From: Pohlia nutans
Lineage: Eukaryota; Streptophyta; Bryopsida; Bryales; Mniaceae
Assembly: GCA_022496805.1 (NCBI GenBank)
Contig: CM040085.1
Coordinates: forward strand, 43,863,811 to 43,927,810
Length of the DNA stretch: 64,000 bases
Direction of reading: 5' to 3'
This document shows positions 22,698 through 33,430 of this stretch, piece by piece (the stretch's first letter is position 1; every line of letters starts with the position of its first letter). The translations under genes were made by a program, and so were the position numbers. Below the pieces are notes generated by a model. That model did no database searches and had not been told where the DNA came from. It saw nothing but the letters and a program-made list of their open reading frames with translations.

Positions 22698-23060
22698 GGA
22701 CCGCTTCACACTATGGCCGAAGGTCGAGAGGCCGTCGATTTCCACCAATCGGATTGCAAGAAACCAAGAGTTCGGCCTCTCGACCCTTCACACTAGAGGC
22801 CAAAGTCCAAAGGCCATCGCCCTCCAAAATGTTTACATGGCAACACTTTTTGACCAAGGCAATGGCCTCTCGAAAGGAAGTTTGGGTCGGACGGGAATGG
22901 AAACCCAAACTATAGTCGAGAGGCCGTCGATTTCTTTTCATAAAAAATGAAAACTAGATTTTATTGCCTATTTTCAACCCATTTCTTTGGACTCTCAACA
23001 AAGTTTAGCCACTCAATCTCACGGCCTCTCAACTTGGACGACCATAGTGTGAAGTGTCCC
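22698..23060. mobile_element. Harbinger-type MITE with TTA duplication
   Basis: The left end GGACCGCTTCACACTATGG and the right end, GGGACACTTCACACTATGG on the minus strand, are inverted repeats flanked by TTA on both sides (22695-22697 and 23061-23063). Internal copies of a GTCGAGAGGCC(G/A) motif alternate in orientation. The element is 363 bp and non-coding. Confidence 0.8.
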
Positions 23061-23063
23061 TTA

Positions 23064-23744
23064 GTGTACATATTTCTCTAAAATTACAAATGTATAAGTA
23101 TGTTAAACTTTGACCAAGCCAAAATTGCATTGACTTTTAACACTTGTTTCATTAAAAGTGCACATAGCCATGTGCACTTCTTTTTCCTGTAATTTGTACC
23201 ATTGGCTATATATGATGCCAAAAAAGGACCCATGTATTTAAAGTGGATGCCTTTATATTTTATGCATAAATTTAAATGAAAATTAGAATATGCATATGTA
23301 GAATGTGTATGTATATTGAAGCAATCGGCAATTTAAAATTTCACTGTTCTTATTGAGGAGTTTAATCCTATATCAAGCTAAAAATTCTCCTTTATATCTT
23401 ATTCTTTTCAATGTAAATGTAGATTCATATGATGGTCCCATGGAAAGAATCTATTGCAAAAACACATTTGAAAACATCAAAGAAACATGAATATTTTATT
23501 TTCTATAAGTTGCACATATACAACACAATCCCAACATAATTTCTCTTAAACCTTCTTCATGTCAAGAAGACAACAATGATATGTTCATGCCTCACTAATT
23601 AATATAAATACTAACTCACCTCCCCCTTTCCCTAATCTCAAAGAATCCAACCCTAAACTTTAAAGGTCATCTATAGATAAATGAACTACTACATTCTTTG
23701 CATAACTTGTACCAATAGCTACAAATGAGAAATTTGCCTCAAGA
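23064..23744. other. AT-rich intergenic DNA
   Basis: A GTGCACATAGCCATGTGCAC palindrome lies at about 23158-23178. Nothing else recognisable is seen. Confidence 0.4.
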
Positions 23745-24590
23745 GGGGTAAGCACTTGCCTATCCCCTATACTTGTAAAAAAAATTGAAGGAAGGGGTGG
23801 GCATGTACCCACCCCTTTTGTAGTAGTTCTCAAAATTTCTTAAAAATGAATAACGTGCTCCAAAATTATGATCACAACACATATATTTTTATCAGCTCAT
23901 ATACGTCCCTCACAATCTTACTCAAATTTGTCTATATCTCATGCATAAAAACTCTAAATTGTAAAATCAATTTTAGAGTTGGAAAATAATTTGATCTTCT
24001 AACTTTTTCCAGTTGAACACTTTTCAAAATAAGATCATTTGCTATATTCAATTGCACACTAAAATCTATTGGGATTATAATGTAGTAAGAATTCATAGAT
24101 TTGCAAGTTCTTCTCATCCCATATCATCTGGGAGTGACTTGGAAGATTTTTGACTACAAGATTAGCTAATTTCTCCTTTACAACTTCCTCTTGATTGCTT
24201 AAAATATTTAAGAAATGTGAAAAGGGTAGTTTTTCTACATTTTGTTGGTATTGAAAAGTATTTTATGCAAAATTTGGCAAAATTTACTTGTAATTTCATA
24301 AAATAGATTCCTCATGTAGATTAAGAGGGGGTAGGCACATGCTTATTGTACAGTCAGGTCCAATATGCTTACGAATTCCCCTTTACAGGAATTTTTTTTA
24401 GAAACTTTGAACGATGCATGTGTACTCAAAAATGATCCGATTTGGAAACCGTAAAGTGCGTTGCAATCACATTGAAGTGTACTATAATGTCATTAAAAAT
24501 TTACACGTGTATTAGTGAAAATCATACAACAAGTTAAAAATCTTATATACACTATCTACCATTGAGTGTTCTCACCCTTTGCTTTAATTA

Positions 24591-25055
24591 GGGTCCATTC
24601 TCCGAAACACGTAGCAAACCCGCTTGCTTTTGGTTGCTTTGGAGAGTCCTTTGGAGAGTCCTTTGGAGAGTAGCTAGAGACAAGAAAGTCATGATTTTCA
24701 TTCAAAGAACAATTTTGTAGTGTATTTTTTTCAATTTTCATTCACATGATTATCATTCTCATTCAATTATCCCAAAATTTATACCAAAAAAGTGTTGTTT
24801 TTCACTTTAAAAAGTCCTTGGTGAGTCATTAAAACCACTAATGACAGAGCTATTTTAGTGCTTTTGATAGCTAATTGTTTACAATATTGCTTTCATCTTG
24901 TACTATGTGTTTTATATACATGTTGGAAACATTGACATATCACTTTCCTCTCTAATTACAATTTAAATCAAACATCACATTGAAAATGCCTTGAAAAAAG
25001 CACTGAAAAAGCACTGATGACAACTTAGCTGGTACGTGTTTCGGAGAATGAACCC
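24591..25055. mobile_element. MITE nested in the left arm of the Tc1 fold-back
   Basis: Inverted ends GGGTCCATTCTCCGAAACAC and, on the minus strand, GGGTTCATTCTCCGAAACAC are flanked by ATTA on both sides (24587-24590 and 25056-25059). The opposite arm (around 25515-25530) has the same sequence with a single ATTA, so it shows the empty site and proves the boundaries. The target duplication is either 4 bp (ATTA) or a Harbinger-like TTA with one degenerate end base. TCCTTTGGAGAG is repeated near 24640-24670. Confidence 0.88.
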
Positions 25056-25390
25056 ATTACAGTGTTCATTTTAGCAAGCATATTTGAAATGAGCTTTTGA
25101 AATTGTTTTTGAGATACTTGAGCCCATACTTGTTGAATAATTTGTATCATTTCATCTGTCTCCTTCGTAATCTTTTTGATTCCATGGGCTTGTCTCCAAT
25201 CATCAAAATACCTACTACGATGTATTGGAGCACCATCCTCCATCAATGTGAGTTGAATAGGTCTATCATGCATAAAATAAAAGTCTATCAATGTATTTTC
25301 ATAAATAAGTTCCACAAAATCAACTACTCATTGTTTAGTTGGAGGAATGATAACAAATGGACTTTTGTCAAAACCCGTGAAAGCCCCTAC
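25056..25390 (-). pseudogene. Tc1-like transposase C-terminal fragment, left arm
   Basis: The minus-strand frame has GAFTGFDKSP-like sequence, then DFVELIYENTLIDFYFMHD, then LMEDGAPIHRS with the second catalytic D, then WRQAHGIKK. It then jumps to ITKETDEMIQIIQQVWAQVS. The block that would carry the catalytic E (WPANSPDL ... PIENLW in the related copy) is deleted. Confidence 0.8.
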
Positions 25391-25555
25391 ACCATTACAA
25401 AAGAAGAAATTACAAAGGAGACAAATGAAATGATACAAATCATTCAACAAGTATAGGCTCAAGTATCTCAAAAACAATTTCAAACGCTCATTTCAAATAT
25501 ACTTGCTAAAATGGACACTGTAATTGAAGCAAAGGGTGAGAGCACTCAATGATAG
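25391..25555 (+). pseudogene. Tc1-like transposase C-terminal fragment, right arm
   Basis: This is the plus-strand mirror of the left arm: EITKETNEMIQIIQQV, TAG, then QVSQKQFQTLISNILAK-like sequence and a stop, followed by the 3' region and terminal repeat to 25760. Confidence 0.75.
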
Positions 25556-27050
25556 ATAGTGTATATAATATTTTTAACTTGTTGTGTGATTTTCACTAAC
25601 ATATGTGTAAATTTGTAATGACATTGTAGTACACTCCAATGTGATTGCAACGCACTTTACGGTTTCCAAATCGGATCATTTTTGAGTACACACGCATTGT
25701 TCAAAGTTTCTAAAAAAAATTCCTGCAGAGGGGAATTCGTAAACATATTGGACCTGACTGTACCACCCATATTTCTAAAAAAATATGAAGGAGGAGTGGA
25801 CATGTGTCCGCTTCTTTTGTGGCAAATTCTCAATGAAGAGAAATTTGCCAAAGGGGGGTGGACACATGTCCACCCCTTATACTTTTAAGAAATTATTTTT
25901 GAGAGAGGGGTGGTCATGTGCCCAACTCCCTTGTGGCAAATCCTAAAGTAGATGAATCAGGTCACCCCCAATCATCAGGCAATCCTGGAATCTCTCCCGG
26001 AGAACTTTCGTACAGAATGTTATTTCTTTATGTTTCAGTTTGTTCAAACCTGCAGGTTTTCCCACCATGTGATCTGCCAGGAGTCGCAGGTATATATATA
26101 GAGCCTTTCATAAGAAACTTTCGAAAAAATGCCTTTGCATCAGCTTGGACACCGACATGGCTGCAGACTCTACATCTAAAATGCGGTGAGATGTAACCTG
26201 TTCCCTAGCCCCCAAAAAGAGACCCCGTGTAGAGGCCATATTCCACTACACTCGACGTAAATCTCAAAGAGACCAAGTATCGATACGCCATGTTGGACCA
26301 CATTGCACATTGGTCTAACATTCCATGATCAGTGATCTGCATACCATAACACATGCTCAAAACTATGACAAGATTGGTGTCTCTTTTCTAATGAAAACTA
26401 CATCAGGAATTTCCGACCCCACTGATTCTGCATTGATTCAGTGCGTTTATCGTTAAACACTGATTCCGCACGTCATACGTGCATTTAGAAGTGTCGTTAC
26501 GGTACGGAAGTGACATGCATTACTAGAGTGTCGATGCAGTGTCTTTTCAATGATTATCAAAAAAGTGTTGTTTCCGCGCGAAAGTCGTGCTTGACGGAAT
26601 CTGTGCGTTAATCGTGTATCTACATTACATGGCTAATAAGACACGGATAACATGCGGTTTAAGTTAATGCGGATTCAGTATTGTATACGTATCATATTAA
26701 TGCCATTTACTATATTCGTGCGATTTCAGTATCTATTATAATGCAAATTAATTTCGTACGACATCCGTGTACAATATTTTAATATATATATTTTGGAATC
26801 TTTTGGAATCTTTTGGAATATTTTGGAATATTTCAAAATATTTTATATTATTTTGGAATATGTTGAAATATTCCAAGAATCTTCTTTAAATTATACTTAC
26901 GGTTTAATTTCCCAAAACATTTTTAGATCTACATTTATAGAGTTTAGAAGTAATACACATTAAAATTTCAAAGAAATAAAATTTTATATTTTTAGAATTC
27001 AAATTTGGTATTATTGGTTATCATTGTACTTTTCATCATAGGAGCAAAAA

Positions 27051-27520
27051 AAAAATAGCTCACAACCACCACGATTTTGGCAAAAAATAAAAAAATTCAA
27101 AATATTATGAAAAAAATCCTAAATATAGAAAACGTCCTGCATAATCTAGTGCAAAAAAAAATTTGGAAAAAAAGTTCTTTTCACATAGTTAAAAACATTC
27201 AAAGTCCGCTTAAAAAAAAAACAGCTCACAGCCATGATCTGCCATCACGATTTTGGCAAAAAATTTAAAAATTCAAAATATTATGAAAAAAACCCTAGAT
27301 ATAGAAAAAGTCCTGCATAATCTAGTGCAAAAAAAAATTTGGAAAAAACGTTTTTTTCACATAGTTAAAAACATTTAAAGTCCGCTGAAAAAAAAAAAAA
27401 ACAGCTCACAGCCATGATCTGCCATCACAATTTTGGCAAAAAAAAAAACAAACTCAAAATATTCTAAAAAAATTTGTAGATGTAGGAAAAGCCCTGCATG
27501 TTGTAGTGCAAAAAAAAAAT
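27051..27520. repeat. Three A-rich tandem units of about 170-180 bp
   Basis: CAGCTCACAGCCATGATCTG-type starts lie at about 27056 (diverged), 27221 and 27401. Each unit continues with ATTTTGGCAAAAA, AAAATATTATGAAAA and GTCCTGCATAATCTAGTGC blocks. Confidence 0.8.
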
Positions 27521-27609
27521 TTTAAAAAAAAATTATATACACATAGCAAAAAATAGCCAATGGTTTCATTCTTTTATAATTACCAAAAGATTTCCTTTCT
27601 ATGCATGAA

Positions 27610-27720
27610 GAGTTTGAGGTGGTTTGGTGGTTTGGAGCTTCATCGGCAACCGGGAGGTCGTGAGTTCAAATCCCACCATTGGCGATAGGGCTTGGGAAGC
27701 TATGGTGGGCCCCACCGTGC
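27610..27720 (+). repeat. tRNA-derived segment, possible SINE head
   Basis: TGGTTTGGTGGTTTGGAGC resembles a pol III A box. CGTGAGTTCAAATCCCAC about 35 bases later resembles a tRNA B box/T-arm, with one stem mismatch. A SINE head inside the TIR element would explain this. It is not a functional tRNA as it stands. Confidence 0.5.
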
Positions 27721-28739
27721 GTTCGGGCAATTTCCGTGTAGTTGAAGTGGGTAGCGAGGAAAATAATTATTTTATATTTATATTTTATTTTATTTCATTA
27801 TATATTTTTTAATAATATTAATTTGATCAAATTTTGATATAGAAAGAAAATAAAATCTAGATATGGAAAAGATGATGTCGCACGAAAAACGCACTAAATC
27901 AATGTAGTTTTAAAGACGATTAAAACATGACATTTGACGAGTATAAAGAGTGCTGAATTCATACGTTTTCAATGGATGTATCAATCGTGTCGAATCAGTA
28001 CTATATCCGCTTGTACGAACATCGTGTCATATCAGTGTAGTTGCGATGAATGACGCAACGATGCGGAATCAGTGCGAAAATCGTACGAACCCTTGAAATA
28101 TCGGAAATCGCACTGAATCAGTGCAGAATCAGTGGAGTCCGAAATTCCTGATGTAGCACATCTGTACTCAATCTACCCACTGAAAAATACCCTAAACAAG
28201 AAGTGCATTTCAATCCACCATAAGTTCCAGTGCCTCCCTATTGCACTATGAGCAGTGGGATACACTCGTGACAGAAGGCAAACTCGATCGTCTCACTTTT
28301 TGGCAAGACTTCTTTAATAATGGATGCGTCCGGTTGTCATCAACCCATTTCCGTAAAACCTTAGAAGAAGTAGCTAAGAGGACATTCAATTCTGAGAACG
28401 ATTACTGATAGGTGCTAATATTCATGCACAACCAAAACCCTAGATTCTCAAGAACTACTTGCTTCACCTCAAATGGAAGTGTTGGAAGAAGCTTCCAACC
28501 AGAGCGGTGACCCCAAGGCCAATACAGATCAATAAGTACTTTCTGATCTCCGTCGACATTTGGTTTTAATAAATTTGAATCTAATAATAAGCTTGACAAC
28601 TGTGATCTATCCTAGGACAACCCGAGTAATCATACACAGGGATTAGGGTTAGGGTTTGCCTCATACTGCATACGCTCTGCCGCAGGCAACATTCAGCACT
28701 TGATTGCCGCTACATTCAGCATTTGATTGAAATCAAGAC

Positions 28740-29060
28740 CATTCAGCACTTGACTCCAGAATGAAAGTGGGAAGTTCGTTGGACTCCATGTAGTGTGTGG
28801 GGTCGATGTCTTCACCTTTGCACATGAGCACGCCGTGGAATGATTTGAAGCTGTCGAGAGAGGATACACCGGTGACGCGCGGGAGGATCACCAGCACCGT
28901 GCAGGAGCATCAGGATTACTTAGCTCATCTCATGATCGTCAGCTAATGTAAATGATCACGAACTTGTTCTTGCAATCTTGCCGCACTGTGCGTCGCAAGA
29001 CGATGAGCACGCGTGGCATCACTGTGCCCAGCTCCGCCACGCCGCCCTCCATCTCATCCA
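28740..29060 (-). pseudogene. Class I glutamine amidotransferase-like gene fragment
   Basis: Two minus-strand pieces in different frames match the start of plant class I glutamine amidotransferase-like proteins. The first (about 29055-28950) reads PRVLIVLRRTVR ... NKFV. The second (about 28885-28745) reads VILPRVTGVSSLDSFKSFHG and LMCKGEDIDPTHY, the conserved region before the catalytic domain. The middle has lost part of the sequence and acquired stops. The catalytic Cys region is not present in the window, so only the 5' part was copied or survives. Confidence 0.65.
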
Positions 29061-29479
29061 ACTTGCACTCTCACTGAATCTCTCAAGAATTCAGGCGAAT
29101 TCGGGAATCACAAGAATTCGGGCGAATTCCAAAAAAAATCTTTAAATGATTGGCGGAGATGGCAAATGGAAGTGTAGGGGGATGGCTTTGAAGGCGCTTT
29201 GAGGAAAACAAATAACGATGCAGCCCAAGCAACGCACTGATGCGAGTGGGATGCCAGTGTGTCATGCTCTGCTTTTTGCTCATGTCTCATTGCAGCATTC
29301 ATTCTTTGCTGCTTGTTAATGGGTGATACATGCATAGTAGTTTGACATTTTCCATTTGAACTCCAAAGTGGAGAGTTAAATTAGTACATCGAGTTTTGAC
29401 CAAATTGGGTGTGTTTGTCTACCTACTAGAGAATAGAGTATGTGATATTACAGAAATAGGTGTAGGGTTTAAAGTCCTT

Positions 29480-29780
29480 GTCTACCTCCCTTAGAAAAAA
29501 AATTAGGTGAAAATTTTTGATACCAAAGGAGGGTGGGCACATCCCACCGTCTCTAAAGTTTTTGGTGAAAATCTTATAGTACAGAGGGGGGTAGGCACAC
29601 ACCCACCCCCTAAAAAACTTTGATTACACATGGGGTGGTCATGTGCCTTCCCTTAGAAATTGTTTAGGTAAAAAACTTTGCTTGTATTGTACAAAGGGGT
29701 ACGTATGCGCCTACCCCCCTAAAAAAATTAAATAAATTTTTGGTTACAAAGGAGCCGGGGGTGAGCAGTGCCTAACTCTT
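29480..29780. repeat. Second array of GGGGTxGGCACxxACCCACCCC-type palindromes
   Basis: Four or five degenerate units about 55-65 bp apart (near 29530, 29585, 29635, 29700 and 29755) share AGGGGGGTAGGCACACACCC-like cores and AAAAATTTTTGG-type spacers. They are related to the palindromes at 23.7-25.9 kb. Confidence 0.65.
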
Positions 29781-29830
29781 TTACCAATTTTTGTCAATTT
29801 TTCAATGAAGTTGTATGTTTTTGGTTGTTT

Positions 29831-30161
29831 CACTAGTAGAAAACATGGTCGAAAAGAACCGCAGCCAAAATCGGCTGCGGTTCTTTTGACCACCCTGATC
29901 TGCAGTCGCTAAACGACTACAGATTTGTTTTTTTAGATTTGCGACTACAATTTTAATCATTTAGGGGCGTGTAATATACCGTTGAAAAGGTATTTTCAGG
30001 ACCTTTCCAACGGTATATTACACGCCTTGAAATTCCTAAATTTGCAGTCTTAAATCAAAAAAGAAAAATCTGCAGTCGCTAAGCGACTGCAGATCAGGGT
30101 GGTCAAAAGAACCGAAGCCGATTTTGGCTGCGGTTCTTTTCGACCATGTTTTCTACTAGTG
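29831..30161. mobile_element. CACTA-type fold-back MITE with TTT duplication
   Basis: The element starts CACTAGTAGAAAAC and ends with the reverse complement, and is flanked by TTT on both sides. Nearly the whole 331 bp is one palindrome, with GAACCGCAGCC, CTGCAGTCGCTAA and CGTGTAATATACCGTT in mirrored arms. It is non-coding. A second, diverged copy lies at 49715-50387. Confidence 0.88.
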
Positions 30162-30379
30162 TTTAGAATGCCAGAATTGGAGTGCATGCAAATGAATGAG
30201 AAATTCAATAGTTCTTTTCATTTTGGACAAGTATATATTAAAAGCATTGATTGAATGTTTGCAAAATTTATGTACTGTACATTCAATTTTTGTACAGAAA
30301 AGGTAAAATATGACTATACTTTCTTTGAACATACAAAAAATTTAGCATGTGCACTTTTTATATGGCACGTGCATTTTTA

Positions 30380-30690
30380 ATGAAACAAGTGTTTTTAGTT
30401 CAAAAGTGGCCATGCAAAAAAAGAGGTCATAGATTTAAGGAACACAAAAATTTCAAAAAATGTTAAGAGTATCTCATTTCAAATCAAATTCAACATTTTT
30501 TTACTCGAAAATTATTAAGATTTTGATTATAATCAAATTTAGAAGGAAATTCTAATATTTACTTTCAAATTTTATGATAAAATCTTGGTGATCGCATTGG
30601 TGAATCTAACCATATGGATGGAATCTAAATTTCAAAATCTACAACTTTCATTTGTATATCAATTCCAAAATATTCGTCCAAACAATCTAT
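30380..30690. repeat. Internal fragment of the TTAA-flanked MITE family
   Basis: Words such as GGATGGAATCTAAATTTC(A)AAATC and TCATTTCAAATCAAATTCAA match the interior of the copies at 21971-22550 and 32860-33426, in inverted orientation to copy 1. Neither TTAA end is present. Confidence 0.55.
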
Positions 30691-30699
30691 TATACAATG

Positions 30700-31730
30700 C
30701 AGGACGGTTTGTCTCACTCGACCGTTCCGCACTGGAATCCGGCGAGGAGACAAACCGTCCTGTCGTCATCCTCCTAGAACTCGCCCCGGCCGGATGACTC
30801 CAAGAACTGTGTACGCAAGCTGTTGAAGCGCGAGATTAGTCGTGCAGGCAACTGGCCTTTCAACCGCACGAACTCGCAGGAGAAGTTTCGCAACTTCCAT
30901 TTGCAAGTTGAGAGACGACTCTTCTGTTTTCTATTGTTGAGTGTTGTTCTTGGACGTAAATGTAGTAGTGAATTGTTTAGGTCGGAGTCTTTTTCTTGCC
31001 AGCCTTCGTATCTTTAGTTCTTTTAGCTAATGAACTTTGCTCAGTGTAGCCCTGATTTTTTGTTCGTGGCGTTTCTTGTAATGCTTCGAAAATTCGAGGG
31101 AAATAGGGTTCGATGAAATGTGCTTTTTTACAATTATAAAGCCTTTTAGTGAACTTTCATGCTGCGATTGATACGATTGATTTTGTTGAGTGTTCTTGCA
31201 TGTACATGTAGTTCTGGATAGTGGATTGATTGTTTGATGAGAGGGAGTCTTTCTTTTGGGTAGAAGCGGGGGTTTGGAGTCGAGATGTTGGCCTGCCAGC
31301 TTCGTATATTTGGTTTTATTAGCTAATAACTGAGAAAAAACCATGCTCACTGTGGTTTCTTGGCGCTTGTAATCCTTTCGGTAGGTCAAAAATTTCAGCG
31401 AAATAGGGTTCTATGAATGGATGTTCTCTGTTGTTTTAAGTTCTATGTGTGTTTTTTGGATTTCTCATTTTTTTAAAGCATTTTAGTGTGATTTCTTTGG
31501 TTTTTTTTTTGGGTAGTTGTGTTTTGTAGGATGTAGAATGCTTCAGTGAGTGCAAACTGTAGCCCCATTATTTAGTTATCATCTCTTTGCCGCTGTAAGT
31601 CGAAAATTGAGAGGATAGGGTTCGATGAATGGATTTTGGGTTGACGTGCTTTTAATTTTAAATTTTTTTTTGAATCCTTTTTTTAATGATAGTTCCAGTT
31701 AGTAGGAAATGGAATACTTCAGCGAGTGTA
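30700..31730. repeat. Degenerate long direct repeats, possible old intron
   Basis: Blocks containing GAGGGAAATAGGGTTCGATGA, CTTCGTATxTTTxGTT, AGCTAATxA and TTGTTGAGTGTT recur at about 30925-31125, 31180-31415 and 31540-31640. The first 200 bases (30705-30910) are GC-richer and could be an old exon, but the translated frames match nothing I know. Confidence 0.45.
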
Positions 31731-31956
31731 TCATGTGAACCTCGCTTTGACCTAAGTGAAGCTAAATCATGTGAACTTCGCTTTGACCTAAGTGATTCTC
31801 TTCGTGTGTTCGTCAGTTTCATTTAAACCATTAGTTACTAGATTATCTATCATTTTTGTGGAGGAGAATGTTGAGGCTTTATCATGTATCAGTATGTTAT
31901 TTAGTTGCATATGTTGATGACTCAGATGGTTTGATTTACCGTTGGTTTTGTTCGCA

Positions 31957-32040
31957 GGCCTCATTCCCGGAACAACACTTACGGTGTAGACAGTGGTGGT
32001 GACCCCACCGTCATTCCTGACTAAACCTTTGAACAATTCT
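31957..32040 (+). pseudogene. Presequence protease (PreP, M16C) exon fragment
   Basis: After a TTCGCAG acceptor-like signal the frame reads RNNTYGVDSGGDPTVIPD, stop, TFEQF, stop. This matches the NTYGVDSGGDPxxIPxLTFExF block of plant presequence protease, the organellar peptidase that degrades cleaved targeting peptides. Only this one exon-sized block is seen, with two stops, so it is a gene relic. Confidence 0.6.
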
Positions 32041-32141
32041 AGGTGCTTTGTTTTCCTTCATTGAGCTGGTCGAAGCCATTACACGCCCATACTTTATGAC
32101 AGGATCAAACTCCTAACAGTTTTAGTATGCTCTGCCTTAAT

Positions 32142-32556
32142 TCAACTTGCAGGACAGTGATGACTATCATTGAAGAGATTCCTGATCCATTGGTCAATGT
32201 CATGTTGCAGTGCATCGCAAAAGTCTCTGGAGAGTTTCTGTTTCACAATAGCTGTCGTTGCAGCCACCTTTGACTCACTCTTTTGAGGTCGCTTGCAAGG
32301 GACGATTATTTTGTGAGGCTTATGCATATATCTCCTGCAGTTCTATGATATCATATTTGTGGAGCATGAGTTCGATGTTGATCTTGTGGGATTTTGCAGA
32401 AACTGCCAATAGTTGGTATATTTCTTTAGTGTGATAGAAACCATTTGAAAAAGGCTGAGGTTGAGCAAGTCTTTGGGTTTTCCCTTCACTGACCAATGCA
32501 ATTGCAGTGTCGACCAACGTATCCCTATTGGCGATTGCCATCAGATATTTTGCCAA
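32142..32556 (-). pseudogene. Unrecognised coding-like region, minus strand
   Basis: Two overlapping frames (32556-32320 and 32327-32142) look like protein: KYLMAIANRDTLVDTAIALV and HTKEIYQLLAVSAKSHKINI in one, then HKIIVPCKRPQKSESK and IDQWIRNLFNDSHH in the other. A CTGCAG acceptor-like site or a frameshift near 32325 could join them. I cannot name a family. Composition suggests real former coding sequence. Confidence 0.35.
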
Positions 32557-32704
32557 ATTCGCATGACTGGAGAATGCTAGATGATGTATACGAGTTGAAG
32601 TGTGAAAATTGCATCTCTGTATTCAAAGGCAAACAATTTGTATTAGAGTTATTGTGCTTGGATTGATAATGATACATGTTGGACTTTACACATATTATTA
32701 TAGA

Positions 32705-32755
32705 AGACAACAGAGTATATGGACTCATATGTAGGTTCAAATCCTACAGTTGTCA
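32705..32755 (+). other. tRNA-like structure lacking a D arm
   Basis: GACAAC (32706-32711) pairs with GTTGTC (32749-32754) as an acceptor-like stem. GTAGG-TTCAAAT-CCTAC forms a canonical five-pair T arm with a seven-base loop. ATATG-GACT-CATAT makes a hairpin between them. At about 50 bases and without a D arm it is not a normal nuclear tRNA; a deleted organellar tRNA copy is likely. Confidence 0.35.
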
Positions 32756-32859
32756 TTTTCAAATGCTTTGCCTCATGAAGTCTGCATAATGATATGATCT
32801 ATTTAGAACCAACTTCTTCTTATATTTTAATTCAAGGCAACTCAAATCTTTCATTTTAA

Positions 32860-33426
32860 CCCCTAACCGCCCAACCATGCATATTTTGCATGATGTACGG
32901 ATTTGAAGTCCGTTTTCTCATCCATCATGCACTTTTTGCAGTGTGGATTTTTTATTGAAACTTTTATGGAAAGTTGGCTCCGTGCATGTGTGATCCGATT
33001 AGAAAGGGGATGATTTGTGAAAATTTTATGCCTCATTTCATGTTGTAGTGTTCCACCCAAAATTTCAAAGATTTTAGTCTAAAAGTGCTCTTGAAAAAGT
33101 CAACTACTAAAATTAAGCAACCAAAAAATCTCCAAAAATCACTACACTTAGAGTATTACATTTCAAACCATCCCAACAAATTTCAATATTAGATTGTCAA
33201 TATCTTATTCATAATCATATTACAAAAGAGTGTTAGATTTTAAGTTTGAAATTTAATACACAAATATTGGTGATGGCAACCGCAAATCTAACTGTATAGA
33301 TAGAATCTAAAATACATAATGTACAACTTTTATCCATTCATCAACTTGAAAATATCCCTCTTAGTTGCATTTTATAATGCATCTTTGAAAAACTGCCAAT
33401 CTGAAAATGGTGAGAACGTTTAGGGG
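32860..33426. mobile_element. TTAA-flanked MITE, copy 2
   Basis: TTAA (32856-32859) is followed by CCCCTAACCGCCC. The right end reads CCCCTAAACGTTCTCACC on the minus strand, followed by TTAA (33427-33430). At 567 bp its length and internal words match copy 1. A CATGCA-rich palindromic stretch lies near the left end. Confidence 0.7.
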
Positions 33427-33430
33427 TTAA

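Larger units (their letters stand above)
24349..25762. mobile_element. Fold-back derivative of a Tc1-like element
   Basis: Ends CAGTCAGGTCCAATATG (24351) and its exact reverse complement (25744-25760) are flanked by TA on both sides. The two arms are long inverted copies of the same 3' part of a Tc1 transposon: terminal repeat, 3' untranslated region and transposase C-terminus. The element is therefore two head-to-head 3' ends rather than a normal transposon. A 465-bp MITE lies in the left arm. Confidence 0.85.
23745..25945. repeat. Dispersed GGGGTGG(A/G)CAxxTGxCCACCCC palindromes (interrupted array)
   Basis: Palindromes lie at 23745-23767, 23794-23815 and 25855-25876 (10-bp arms with a 2-base centre), with weaker copies near 24325, 25790 and 25905. 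The Tc1 fold-back at 24349-25762 is inserted within one weak copy: joining its flanks gives GGGTAGGCACATG ... TACCACCC. A related array lies at 29480-29780. Confidence 0.65.
26401..28153. mobile_element. 1.75-kb TIR element with TA flanks and internal tandem repeats
   Basis: The ends CATCAGGAATTTCCGACCCC and, on the minus strand, CATCAGGAATTTCGGACTCC extend as inverted repeats through CACTGATTCTGC ... GATTCAGTGCG. Both sides have TA (26399-26400 and 28154-28155). The interior has short TTTTGGAAT(C/A) repeats (26792-26830), a three-unit A-rich tandem repeat (27051-27520) and a tRNA-like segment. No transposase is seen. A 274-bp relative lies at 45668-45941. Confidence 0.75.
26030..28410 (+). 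pseudogene. Unrecognised coding-like sequence split by a TIR element
   Basis: I do not recognise the product. Coding-like pieces lie on both sides of the element at 26401-28153: FPPCDLPGVAGIYIEPFIRN and KETKYRYAMLDHIAHWSNIP to the left, YEQWDTLVTEGKLDRLTFWQ and FRKTLEEVAKRTF to the right. Removing the element and one TA makes one frame continuous across the junction (GVSFLMKTSTSVLNLPTEKY). This suggests the element landed in a coding sequence. Stops are scattered in the rest, so it is a decayed gene or transposon gene. Confidence 0.4.
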
